A stretch of 41,137 nt of DNA from Cerrena zonata (GCA_038087015.1 JASBNA010000136.1:1-41137); one strand, 5' to 3'; shown: positions 1-10,087, counted from the first letter of the stretch. The notes: generated by a model from the sequence alone, not told the origin. A program made the numbers and translations.

Positions 1-111
1 AACCCTAACCCTAACCCTAACCCTAACCCTAACCCTAACCCTAACCCTAACCTAACCTAACCTAACCCTAACCTAACCCTAACCTAACCCTAACCCTAAC
101 CCTAACCCTAA
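1..111. repeat. telomere repeat tract (CCCTAA)n
   Basis: The window begins with tandem CCCTAA units, the C-rich strand expected at a left chromosome end when TTAGGG is the telomere repeat. From about 48 to 90 the array mixes five-base CCTAA variants with the standard six-base units, then returns to perfect CCCTAA before unique sequence starts at about 112. This places all the following sequence at a real chromosome end. Confidence 0.97.
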
Positions 112-208
112 GAGACGCGTACACCAGTCTTGACTAGAGGGGAGGTAAGCTATGTGAAAGATGTCAGTATGGGAAACTTGAAGCTTAAAGTCTAAATGTG
201 TAACTCAC

Positions 209-328
209 ATTGGAAGCACCCTCAGGCGCTGCGGACTTCCAATCGATGTTGGGATCCATCAGAATAAACACGTGTTGGAAGGAAATTGCGTGACTTACCT
301 GGGAACCAGACGCGTCATTGCTGGCCAT
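209..328 (-). pseudogene. start of a gene running into the telomere
   Basis: Reading towards the telomere, an ATG at 326-328 opens the peptide MASNDASGSQ, followed directly by a consensus donor (gtaagt). A possible acceptor after a 63-nt intron leads in phase to SAAPEGASN (209-235), which ends at another donor (gtgagt). Only about 100 bp remain before the telomere repeats, so the rest of the gene is either absent or very short. The product is not recognised. Truncation by chromosome-end breakage or telomere healing is my inference. The evidence is splice-site quality and phase only, so confidence is low. Confidence 0.3.
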
Positions 329-361
329 CTTGTCAGAGTTGTCAGTAGAAAAAGAGGATAT

Positions 362-408
362 CCACAAGAGAGAGAAGAGAGAGAGAAAGAGAGAGAGAAA
401 GAGGGAGG
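362..408. repeat. GA-rich low-complexity tract
   Basis: A purine run of mostly (GA)n with AAA interruptions. No gene is supported between it and the SINE-like repeat that starts at about 534. Confidence 0.7.
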
Positions 409-533
409 AAGACCGGGACGGCGTACTAGCACTTATGGACTAAGGAATATGGCCTAGAGTGGCCCCACGTTGCTAAGACGGGGATCAGCGGAGCTAACCG
501 GATATCGTCCTAAGGCGCACAAGGTGAGGCAAG

Positions 534-688
534 TGTACGTGGTCTAATGGGTTGAGCACTTCATGTGTATGGAGGTCAGTCTTGGGGCGCGAGGTTCGAA
601 TACCGGCCGGGTTCAATCACTCAAAGGCACCATATTGATCAGGGATCATCAGTACTCCGGTACTTAGATCCCCGCCCTCTTTTTTTTC
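534..688 (+). mobile_element. tRNA-derived SINE-like element, copy 1
   Basis: The 5' part looks like a degenerate tRNA with pol III promoter boxes: an A-box-like stretch near 541-557 (ggtctaatgggttgagc) and a B box near 593-603 (GGTTCGAATAC). A non-tRNA body follows, ending in tactccggtacttagatcc and ccgccctc and then a run of T (679-687), a typical pol III terminator. The element shares the tggagg spacer, the B box and the 3' body with the copy at 8782-8900. Shared tRNA head plus shared unrelated tail is the hallmark of a SINE. No target duplication could be defined. Confidence 0.55.
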
Positions 689-774
689 AGTGAAACTCAC
701 ATTAATTTTATTGAATCGTAAACTACTGGAGCCATACAAGAAATGTATAAAGAGATAAAAAAAAAGAAAACTAA

Positions 775-2037
775 CTAGCAGGCATGGCGTTTTGCCTTGG
801 CCACAGAACCCTCGTCGGTGAAGAAATTGAAAAGAAGCCTCTCTCCTGTGCCTTCAAAAAGGTAGGCGTAGTGAGAGAGGAGGCGGGCAGACACCGTCAG
901 GCACTGTCCAGGGTATAGAGGGATTTTAAGATCAAGCTGGGGGATACAAAAATGAACTACGGCCTCTCCAGCAGCCAGAATGACGGCAACGGTTTCCTTC
1001 GAGTCCCCTAAGTCGATATGCATGCCGTCTGAGTAACCAGAACAGAATGCAAGAGCATTCCCCAGCCCGTGGAAGTCAAACACCCCATCGCCAGCTTCAT
1101 AAATCTGGGGGTACTTTTCTTGGATCAGTTTCCTGACGCTGGAATAAAATTAGTTAACCTATCAGAAACATACAAATAAGGAGCACATACCTGTCTGTGG
1201 TCTTAAAGTGAGATGGCAGCAAGGAGCGTAAGGTTTTTTCTACCTTGGGAATGACCAGTTTCCCTAAGATACCCATGAGAGAGTGGAGGGCCTTGGTCGA
1301 CTCTGCATCTTGATTCTTAGAGTCCCCGGTAAGGAATATATCTTTGCTGTATTTGGATCACCCGCCCACATGGAAGGTGGGGAACACCTTGGTGTCTGAG
1401 CGGGCGACTTCGCGTGTAGGGTTTCCTCCAGCGGTGGGTTTAGTATCCATAAACCCCTTGAACGACGCCTTCAGGATCCTCCGCGTGTCTGCGTTGATGA
1501 CATTGTCATGCCTGGTGACAATGTACTCAGGCAGCCCATGTACATTGCTAGGCATGGGGACCAGAAACCGTCCTACGTCGGGCGCACATGGAAGCTCAGT
1601 GACCCCCAGATTCGGGAACCGGCACTCCGTCAGAACTGCCCCTGTATCCTGGTCCCTGCCTGGCCGCGTCAGGTATAAGTGGGCGTCATGCTGAATGCGA
1701 TGGATGACTACCAAAATAAAAAAAACAGAATCACTTTAGTTACCCAGCATTAAATAATATCAGGCGAGTACATACCTGTGTTGAAGTCGAGAGCATCCTG
1801 CAGAGTGAGCCCCTTCTTGGCTAGTTTCTCTTGCCATTTCTCCTGGCGTTCTAATTGTTTCGCTGCCGATCGTGTTCTCTTCTTCCCCTTTTTCTCTAAA
1901 AAAACATAAACTAAGATCGGTAGGAATATCGTAATAAAATTAATTTAACATACCTCTCGTTTGACCATATTTTCTCGGATTCAAACTCATGTCTTCAGGG
2001 TCTCTTAGGTATTGAGGCCTTTCGTGGGGAATAGGGA
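775..2037 (-). pseudogene. 2OG-Fe(II) dioxygenase-like protein, broken by an in-frame TGA
   Basis: Five exons join in phase from right to left: 1954-2037, 1776-1895, 1191-1707 and 775-1138, with introns 1896-1953, 1708-1775 and 1139-1190; upstream coding sequence was not found. The last exon has the double-stranded beta-helix ligand pattern: H22-x-D24, H71 and R82 counted from the Met at 1083, with GMHIDLGD, IPQLDLKIPLYPG and SARLLSHYA around them. H-x-D...H followed about 11 residues later by Arg is the 2-oxoglutarate/Fe(II) signature, and the L.IP.LG..I...PG...L.H layout resembles the TET/JBP-like oxygenases expanded in agaricomycetes (my recollection of the family). The frame is interrupted by one TGA at 1358-1360, after FHVGG and before SKYSKDIFLTGDSK. 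No intron explains it. Basic N-terminal region. Confidence 0.55.
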
Positions 2038-2460
2038 CTGAAAAGAAGAAGAAACCAACCATTAGCTGCAATCCGATATTATAGAGATACTCCAAAAAAA
2101 AATGGCGAGTCGACGTTATGTGAGTTAGAGAATAGTAGTAACGATAGCTGCCGAGCCCCTTGAGCCACCACTATTGCAAGTCCGCTGACAAATGCCGCGA
2201 TAAATGCAGTGGTGGTCAAGAGACCACGGGCCGTACCGAAACACCACGCCCCACCAATACACGAAGAACATAAAATACAAAGATAGATAAACGACACGTA
2301 CCAGGTGCAAGATGTAATCGTCATGCTCTTAATCTAGCTAAGATAGCCTCTCGCTGCCGCTGTTCCATTCTCTTTCTCTTTGTTTCTGGACATGTACCCA
2401 TTGGATAGACGCATTGATGAAAGGAATAACGAGGTGTTGAAGACGGAGGGTGATGAACAG
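2038..2460. other. stretch without a supported gene
   Basis: This sequence lies upstream of the oxygenase-like gene. A hydrophobic reading frame on the minus strand (2079-2324) could be an N-terminal exon, but its junction to the exon at 2037 does not keep phase. I see no RNA gene here. Confidence 0.4.
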
Positions 2461-3900
2461 TAGTTAGCGTTAGGAACGCTGACTATTGGGGAGGGCAAAC
2501 AACGCGGATGGCCTTGAGAACAACGGATACGGCCTTGGATGTGAGAGTTATCAACGACGGCAGAATAGTAAGTGTTAGAAACGCTAGCTACACAGAGAAC
2601 ACCACAAATATAGCGGATGTTAGAAACGTCAACTACAGAGGGATGTAGGGAAGAGAGAAGCAATGCTCCTCTCTTTTTGAACCAACGTCCTTATGTCAGC
2701 ATTACGCGAGGTAGGACCTCAAGCAACAATACGTGGCAACTCCGAGTTCCGGGACGCGTTTGATCGATGCGTTTGATCGACGCGTTTGATCGCGTTTAGT
2801 CAACTCATGGTGTTCTCTTGAGCCAAATTGAGGAGAATAGTAGGCGTTAGAAACGCCTACTACAGGAAACCACTCAACAACGGAGTCCAGTGAGATGAAA
2901 TTGAATGAGATTGAGCAGAATAGTAGGTGTTAGAAACACCTACTACTGAGGTTGAGCGAGGGAAAGTCAAACCAGGGAGAGATCGAGAGGAGCGAGAATG
3001 AGAGAGAGTTGAACGAGATCGAGTAGAATAGTAGGCGTTAGAAACGCCTACTACGTCGAGTCCACCGAGATCGAGAGGAATGAGAACGAGGGGCAGATAG
3101 AGAGGAACAAGAATGAGAACGAGTCAAACGAGGCCGAGATCGAGAAGAATGAGAAGAATAGCAGGCGTTAGAAACGCCGACTATGTCGAGGCCACCAAGA
3201 TCGAGAGGAACGAGAACGAAGGAGAGATAGAGAGGAACAAGAACGAGGGAGAGTCAAACGAGGGAGAGTCAAATAAGTACAAGACGAATAGCAGGCGTTA
3301 GAAACGCCGACTACAAGAAGAAACGAGAATGAGAATGGGTGGGAGATTGAGAGGAACGAGACAAGGGACATTCAAATGACCGCAAGAAGAATAGCAGGCA
3401 TTAGAAACGCCTACTACGTCAAGTTGAGCGAGAGAATGTCGAACGAGGGAGAGATTGAGAGGAATGAGAGGAACGAGAGAGTCAAACGAGGGACATTCGA
3501 ACAAGTGCAAGATGAATAGCAGGCGTTAGAAACGCCGACTATGTCGAGTCCACCGAGATCGAGAAGATTGAGGACGAGAGAAATGAGAAGATTGAGGACG
3601 AGAGAAATGAGAATAATAGCAGGTGTTATAAACACCGACTACGTCGAGTCCACCGAGAACGAGAGGGACAAGAGAGGAATGAGAGGGACGAGCGAGAGAA
3701 ACGAGCGAGAGAAACGAGAGGGACGAGAGAGAGAGAGATCGAGAAGAACAAGAAGAATAGGCAGCGTTAGAAACGCCGACTACACCGAGTCCACCGAGAA
3801 CGAGAGGAGCGAGAACGAGAGCAAGAATGAGTCCACCGACGGCGAGAAGAGCAAGTCCAACGACAGCGAGCAGTATAGGCAGCGTTAGGAACACCGACTA
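2461..3900. repeat. array of 13 interspersed 25-bp palindromes in a GA-rich matrix
   Basis: Thirteen copies of an imperfect-to-perfect palindrome with core TAGGCGTTAGAAACGCCTA start at 2461, 2566, 2611, 2838, 2921, 3029, 3159, 3289, 3392, 3517, 3617, 3758 and 3876. Each can fold into an 8-11 bp stem with a 3-nt loop. Spacers are 20-200 bp, purine rich (gag, gaa, aac words) and diverge much more than the palindromes. Distances between copies are 105, 45, 227, 83, 108, 130, 130, 103, 125, 100, 141 and 118, which are not multiples of three, so a shared protein frame cannot explain the conservation. Copies at 2921 and 3617 carry paired changes (GGCG to GGTG on the left arm, CGCC to CACC on the right) that keep the stem. 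Confidence 0.85.
2756..2803. repeat. short tandem repeat, unit about 13 bp
   Basis: Three to four imperfect copies of gcgtttgatcgac lie inside the longest spacer of the palindrome array. Confidence 0.6.
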
Positions 3901-4806
3901 CAGAGACCATCGACCCATTGCACGAGGTAGAACCTCGGGCAACGGACGGTGGTGGTGGTGGTAGAGAGAAAGAAGAAAGCGTTAAGTCCTCGATCGAAGG
4001 ATCAAAACGCGATTCAGATCTCGGAATGTTCCGAGATTTGCGCTTCTCGGAAGATTCCGAGATTTGCGTTCCTCAGACCGGCCCGGGATTTGCATTTTGA
4101 CGTCGATCACGATCGTGATCGGGGACTCGGACCGGGCTCGCACTTGCGTCCATCTTGCTCTTTCTTTCCATCCACCACCACCACCACCTCCACCTCCACC
4201 GGTAACCGAAGGATCTTCCTTCTGTTATCGTCTCTTCCACTGCCCCCCTGGTAACTGAAGGATCTTCCTTCCGTTATTTTTCTCCTTGATTTCGCCGCTG
4301 ACTTCCTCGATTTCGCCGCTGACTTCCTCGATTTCGCCGCCGCCGCTATTTCACCGCTACCCTCATCTTCTCACCTCTCACCTCGTCTTCTCTCTCGGCC
4401 GCCTCCCCTCGCGTTTTCTCCTCGTATTCCCCGGTCGCTGGCATTGATAGCCTGAGGACATTCCTTGCCCTATCATTGTCAGTTTCCTTTCCTCAAGCTG
4501 GTCGTTGGACCCGTTACCTCGGTCGCCTTCCATTGTCGTATTCGGTCGCCCTTGCTGTCGCTGAAACAAACATCCATATGTTCTTTCTTTTTTCTTTTTT
4601 CTTTCTTTAATCTCACTTAGCCTTGCTCATTCTCCAGGTCGTTCTCAGTTCTCCTAGCCGTCTTTAAAGCAAAGCTCCGTACGTATTTCTTTTTTTCATT
4701 TCCCTTTCTTTATTCTCACTTTATCAATTATTCAATAGACTCCATATCTTGTGCCTGCGTAAACTCTCCCCACCCCTCCCCCTCACCCCTCGGCAACTCT
4801 CCAAGT
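3901..4806. other. pyrimidine-rich sequence with small repeats, no gene seen
   Basis: The stretch holds a near duplicate of ctcggaa-ttccgagatttgcg (about 4020-4072) and a perfect 16-bp palindrome gatcacgatcgtgatc (about 4106-4121). There is a CCA/CCT triplet run near 4178-4200. A repeated ggtaactgaaggatcttcctt block occurs twice near 4201 and 4250, and about three copies of a 21-bp unit (ttcctcgatttcgccgctgac) lie at 4286-4346. From about 4560 it is C/T-rich, as in many basidiomycete promoters, and leads to the ATG at 4807. Nothing else is supported. Confidence 0.45.
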
Positions 4807-4819
4807 ATGTCCTACGTTG

Positions 4820-5534
4820 CACTGGATCGTAGCCCAAATTTTAGGCTTTATAAAAGTAAGGTCAAATTTTATAAAAAGTCTCTTACAAAAGATGATTTTA
4901 AGCACCTAAAAATTGTCAAAAAATGTAGAATTTCAGCAAAATTTGATGAATCATAAAATCCTTGGCTAATTCAGACTTTTGTATCTAGTTTTTAGACTTT
5001 AGAAATATTGAATTTTTATTTATTTTTTATTGGAGAAAAGTTTACTATGCAAAATTCAAAATTTTGATACACTTTTGTTTCTCCAAAAGTGATATAAAAT
5101 TTAAACTGCTAATTTGGAAAGGTCAGTGATATTGCATACTTAAATATCTCTATCAGATAGTATAATTGACAGAGACTATGATTTACCAACAATAGTAGTC
5201 TATATCTTCTCTCTAGGCTCTTTATTTATAACACTTTATTTTGATATATACAATTATATTATGATTTGTAGAGAAATAAAAGTGTATCAAAATTTTGAAT
5301 TTTGCATAGTAAACTTTTCTCCAATAAAAAATAAATAAAAATTCAATATTTCTAAAGTCTAAAAACTAGATACAAAAGTCTGAATTAGCCAAGGATTTTA
5401 TGATTCATCAAATTTTGCTGAAATTCTGCATTTTTTGACAATTTTTAGGTGCTTAAAATCATATTTTGTAAGAGACTTTTTATAAAATTTGACCTTACTT
5501 TTATGAAGCCTAAAATTCGGGCCACGATCCAGTG
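4820..5534. mobile_element. foldback element 1, CACTA-like non-autonomous (MITE), 715 bp
   Basis: The element begins CACTGGATCGTAGCCC and ends with the inverted GGCCACGATCCAGTG. The arms are inverted repeats of about 260 bp (4820-5090 against 5270-5534) separated by an AT-rich middle. CACTG...CAGTG termini and a 3-bp target duplication (TTG at 4817-4819 and 5535-5537) fit the CMC/CACTA superfamily. There is no transposase reading frame, so it would depend on an autonomous element elsewhere. Its sequence is very AT rich, unlike the flanking gene. Confidence 0.85.
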
Positions 5535-5551
5535 TTGCAGATTACAATATT

Positions 5552-6266
5552 CACTGGACCGTAGCCCGAATTTTGGGCTTCATAAAAGTAAAGTAAAATC
5601 TTATAGAAAGTCTCTTACAAAATATAATTTTCAGACCAAAAAAATGATCTATAAATTCTGAATTGCAACAGAAATTGATGAATCATAAAAACCTGTGCAA
5701 ATTCAGACTTTTGTATCCACTTTTCAGAGTTCAAAAAAGCTCAATTTCCATCCTTTTTTTGCTGGGAAAAAATTCAGTATGCAAAATTCAATATTTTGAT
5801 ACACTTTTATTTTTTCAAAAATTAGAATATAATTGTATATATTAAAATAAAGTTTCATAGATAGACAGCCTAAAGAGAAGATATAGACTACTATTCTTAG
5901 TACATCATGGTCCCTGTCAATAAGACTATTTGATGGAGATACTTAGGTATACAATACTATTCATCTTGCCAATTTAGCAGTTTAAATTTTATATCAGTTT
6001 TGGAAAAATAAATGTGTGTCAAAACTTTGAATTTTAGATTCCAAATTTTGCTCTAACAAAAAAAATATCAAAATTGAGCCTTTTTGAGTTCTAAAAACTG
6101 GATACAAAAGTCAGAATTTATATAGGTTTTTGTAATTCATCAAATTCTGCTGCAATTCTGAAGTTTTGCATCATTTTTTGGGTCTAAAAAGTATGTTTTG
6201 TAAGAGACTTTTTATAAGATTTTACTTTACTTTTATGGAGCCCAAAATTTGGGCTACGGTCCAGTG
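5552..6266. mobile_element. foldback element 2, CACTA-like non-autonomous (MITE), 715 bp
   Basis: It begins CACTGGACCGTAGCCC and ends GGGCTACGGTCCAGTG, with long inverted arms and the same organisation and exactly the same length as element 1. The target duplication is ATT (5549-5551 and 6267-6269). The internal sequence has diverged from element 1 although the termini and blocks such as aaaagtctcttac are shared, so this looks like a second, independent insertion of the same family rather than a recent duplication. Confidence 0.85.
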
Positions 6267-8302
6267 ATTCCCCGCTACTTAGTCGACGCCTTGCGACGGT
6301 CGCCCTTTTTTACCGACTTCTCAGGAACTACAGTTCGCCAAGGGATGATTATCGACATGGCCATCGAATGGTCATTCTGTGCTGGGAACATGTCCTACAT
6401 GTTCGAGTTCGCTAATGTACCTATCTGGTACTTTTACCATACAGAAAACATGTTCAAATGTCATCCATACCAACTGGCGAACGTCCTCCTCCCAAGGCCT
6501 AGCGATATCCAAAGGCTGCAGGTGACCAAGAAATATGTCCAATTCAACGACATCTGCGACGTCAAGTTTGACGCACTCTCCAAGCAGCAACCCTCAGAAA
6601 CCATTCACGAATTTCTCCAACGGCGCCATGACTCACAGGAGAAAATGGCTCGGGATAAACCACCTTCTGCTCTCCAGAGGAGACAGAATAGAACTCAATC
6701 GCACACTTCAAATCTCGGTACATGGCTCCGACTCAGGTCAAACGTCTACGAGTGGCAACCGGTCCCTTACCCCCCCTATCATTTCCGCACCATTATCCAT
6801 GAGGCCGACGCCGACGACGTCTTTAATAGCTTTGCAGGCGGCCAAGTCATCTACAATGCTTGGGATGACTGCTTCGATCTCTGCAAGGACTTGGATCCCA
6901 CTGCAGTGCCGCTTGCAGGGCTCAATGCTTACGATGACGACGACGACGAGGAAGACGAGACCTATCATGGCATGCAACCTTTGGGTCCTGCTTTTGATAT
7001 CGGCCACTACGACCCCCCCGAAGGCCTCGCACCTGACAATGCACTCACCTTTACTCAGCCAGCTGCTGAAGGTGTCCTCATCGACAACCAATTCCAACTC
7101 GCGTGGACTATTCATAACCTCCCCAACCTGCAAACCACTCTTCAAGGGCGATACGGGCTTCAACAGTTTGTTTCTCTTGAACCCCACGAGCAGGCTCCTT
7201 TGACTTACACTCTCAAGGATGCCCTGACCCCCTTTGTTGAGCGGTCAGAAGATGAGATGGTGACTCTGACAGCTGAGTTCAGCGAAGTTGTATGCGCATT
7301 TGCATACATCTTGTGCTTGAACAATACGAATATCGACATCGTCACCCCCAAGCTGTCCGATATTCTATTTTCCACCAAGGTATTTGTCAGGAAGGTGAAT
7401 CGGGGTCTCTTTGTGCCACCCAATCCTGTCCAAGTCATCCCGAAGCCTCCAATAACAAGAGGCCAGCCTGTTCGCAGAGATGGTGACGTCGACTGCAAGA
7501 TCTGGTTTATTTTTCCCCACGAATACCGGAACGGCGAACCCTACATTGGCGTCAACTCCGTCATCACCTACAAACAGGTATTTAGGGAGCAATGGGGGCC
7601 ATCGCTTGAGGAGATCGGTAAGGAAATGACGAGACGCGGTATCCCATTCATGCTTGTCTGGTCTGACCAGAAGGTCCCTCGTCGTATTCCCATTATCCCG
7701 CCTCTTTCGACAACAATGCGACCCGCCAACTTTGTCTACTCAGCGAGCGACTACCTGGCCTACATCAACCAGAGGCTCAATTTGTTTAGACATCTTCCCC
7801 TGGCCAAGACTGCTCTTCGTCAAGGTGGAATTATCTGGTGCCTTGCTTTGGAGTCATTTGAGGTCGGAGCTCAACCTCCCAGCTCAGTCGCAGGCGGACT
7901 CAATGAGCACATTTCCAATGCTTTCTCATTTCAGCTGCCAGTTGGAAGGTTTATGGAGAATATCCTCACCGACGATGAGATCGATGTCATCTGCGGAGTC
8001 TATACAGACCAAACCGGTGAGTCCATAGCACTCTCATTTTCTATTTACATTGCTAACATTGTATTTTAGACATCAAAAACCAGACCATGCTGCGATCTTG
8101 GTGGCCGTTGCCCACTGTATGGTCAACCTGTGGCCTCAATACAGGTTACTGGACCAGGGAATGTGAAACCTGGTTCCAGAAACACCTGTTGAAGATTCTC
8201 ACAGGGGGTGTGCAGCCACTAAGGTCTAGTGAATGGCGAACGAGTCTCCGGTGGCATAAGCCGGAAACTGCAAAGCTGATGAGGGCATTGGAAGTCGACT
8301 AG

Positions 8303-8781
8303 GTGGGGGTTGAATTTTACTCATAGGACTATGCACGTGGACTTGTTTTTGTAAACGTTTTCTTGCGCAGACTTTGATTTGGTTTAGTTTTTGCAGACTT
8401 TGATTTGTTTTTGTAGACGCTTTCTTGCCTAGACACTGACTTAGCTGAGTTGATGTCGATTTGTTTTTTGACCTGCAGACACTTGGGCGTTGTTTTTTTT
8501 CTTGCCGACTATGTACTCCTCGTATCGTCTTTTGGTTGCCGCATATGCCTCCCCTTATAACTCGTGTACAATACGTATGGAACAGCATGAACAATTGTTC
8601 AAATAGCGTGAACAATTTTTCAAACAGTGTGGAAAGAAATGCGTGATTAAATCAACAAATAACTGTGTAAATAATCACCCAAGATGAAAAGTATCAGAGG
8701 AAAGATAAGGAGAGGAAGGCAGATGTGTCTTATCTTATCTAAGAAAGGGTATATGGGGCAGGTACCACTGAAATATAGAAA
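8303..8781. other. 3' flank with short repeats, no gene seen
   Basis: Contains three imperfect copies of a tttttgcagactttgattt-like unit (about 8341-8440) and two copies of a gcatgaacaat/gcgtgaacaat block (about 8584-8618) that includes the palindrome gaacaattgttc. No reading frame worth reporting. Confidence 0.4.
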
Positions 8782-8900
8782 GTGTGCATAGCTCAGTTGG
8801 TTGAACGCGTTAATTCGTGCATGGAGGCGTGGCAGAGCCCTAGGTTCAAGCCGCGCCAGTGTCTATCGTTACTCCGGTAATTAGGGCACCGCCTTCTAGC
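8782..8900 (+). mobile_element. tRNA-derived SINE-like element, copy 2
   Basis: It starts with gtgtgcatagctcagttggttgaacgc, a clear A box (tagctcagttgg), and has a B box (aggttcaagcc) near 8840-8850. The tail tactccggtaattag...ccgcct matches copy 1 at 534-688. It has no CCA-proximal acceptor pairing and no anticodon stem, so it is not a functional tRNA. The two copies lie about 8.2 kb apart in the same orientation. Confidence 0.6.
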
Positions 8901-9847
8901 TCATGTGACTTCTCTCCCATCATCTCTCTTCATTCTAATAACTCTCCTCATTTTATCTTTTTTTTGACACCGCTACAGATGTCGTACTCACTGTTTCCCT
9001 AAAATGGTAACTTTTCTCTCTTACTTTCTTTTCTCTCTCTTCAACCTGTGTATCTACTGTTACCTCACTACTTTTCTCATTGTAGAATGTCTGTACTGTC
9101 TCCAACTCTTCCATTCAATCAAAATATCAAACATACTCACTGTTTCAATTTTACTTTTTCTGCACCAAAGCAAGTTCTCTGTATATTTCTCACTGTGACT
9201 ACTTGTTTATGAGTGTTGTATACCTTGTATCTTCTCATTGGTTTGTCATTTCTCTGTCAATGTCACTCATCAATGTCAAAATAACAAGTTTCAGTTGTCT
9301 GTATTTTTTTTCTCAAATCTTCAATCTTCAATTTGACCATTACAATGGCTTCAACTGTTCTAATATTTCCTCAACCAAGTGAACTTTGTAAAATGTATAC
9401 TGCAGTTCTACCTCTGTTGATAGAATCTGTTGCTTGCTAACTATCTAATAGCAGATTTTGCTGCCCTGAACAATATTTGATTGCAGACAGTGACCAACAA
9501 ACTGTAGAAGCATTAATAGAGATAATTTATTGTACCCTAACTTATCTACAAGGGGGTAATAATGTGACTTACAAAAAAGATGGCAAAGATAATGAATAGA
9601 GTGAGGGGGTATATGCAACCCTAACTCATCCAATGGGCAAGCAAAGACAGATACAAAAAATAATAATAGTGAGGGAAATATGATGGTGAGAGTGGGTGTG
9701 ATGATATAAGGAAACATGATAGTGGGAAATATAATGAGGGGGAATATGATAGAGGGGGACATAGTGAGGGGATATGGTGAGGAGATATGGTGAGAAACAC
9801 AGTGAGGGGACATAGTGAGGGGATACAGTGAGGGAAGACACAGTGAG
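8901..9847. other. AT-rich stretch without a supported gene
   Basis: T-rich on the plus strand to about 9430, then purine rich. From 9720 to 9845 it is a degenerate minisatellite of gaggggacatagt/gaggggatatggt words, grading into the 16-bp repeat that starts at 9848. No spliced or unspliced gene could be built. Confidence 0.45.
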
Positions 9848-9943
9848 GCATATGACAGAAGGGGCACATGATAGGAGGGGCACATGACAGGAGAGGCACA
9901 TGACAGGAGAGGCACATGACAGGAGGGGCACATGACAGGAGGG
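9848..9943. repeat. 16-bp minisatellite, six copies
   Basis: Six consecutive copies of the 16-bp unit gcacatgacaggaggg, the outer ones with one to three substitutions. The whole repetitive block from about 9615 to 9975 is bracketed by two copies of a gcaaccctaactcat sequence (about 9616 and 9952), which contains one telomere-like accctaa. Confidence 0.85.
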
Positions 9944-10087
9944 GCTGGATACGCAACCCTAACTCATTCCAGAAAACCCTAAGTATGACAAATAATGATG
10001 ACAGATGACAGATGAGAAAAAAAAAGTGAGTCAGGAGTGATTTGAATAGAGACACAGCATTCAAAATGGTAAGGGGATAACTCCAGA

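Larger units (their letters stand above)
4807..8302 (+). pseudogene. unknown agaricomycete protein, 5' exon split by two foldback elements
   Basis: The main coding part runs from 6267 to 8016 and, after an intron at 8017-8069 (gtgagt...ttttag), from 8070 to the stop at 8302. Its current frame has no ATG at its left edge because it emerges from the terminal repeat of the element at 5552-6266. If both foldback elements and one copy of each 3-bp target duplication are ignored, the frame extends left to ATG 4807: MSYVADY, then NIPRYLVDA continuing at 6267. The protein would be about 670 residues, with an acidic run (DDDDDEEDE) near the first third, proline-rich segments and a conserved-looking ending (SEWRTSLRWHKPETAKLMRALEVD). 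It looks like a multicopy agaricomycete family of unknown function; no catalytic motif is visible. As it stands it cannot make the full protein unless transcripts start inside the element or it is spliced out. Confidence 0.7.

Noticed and set aside
2079..2324. Hydrophobic 81-residue minus-strand frame as the N-terminus of the oxygenase-like gene
   Set aside because: Its only plausible donor gives the wrong phase with the exon at 1954-2037, and the family is not expected to have membrane segments there.
3113..3894. Overlapping reading frames across the palindrome array with peptides such as VGVSNACYSS or AGVRNADYVE repeated
   Set aside because: Repeat spacing is not a multiple of three, frames change from copy to copy, both strands are equally open, and there are no splice or start signals. 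They follow from the repeated DNA.
4814..5546. Foldback element 1 acting as an intron (GTTGCACT...TGTTGCAG)
   Set aside because: A GT and a pyrimidine-poor AG do fall at its edges, but the donor is non-consensus, splicing there would shift the frame, and element 2 has no matching sites. Target duplications explain the edges better.
6235..6260. The unknown gene starting naturally at the right edge of foldback element 2
   Set aside because: The frame there enters through the element's inverted terminal repeat, without a good ATG. Joining across both insertions gives a native-looking start at 4807.
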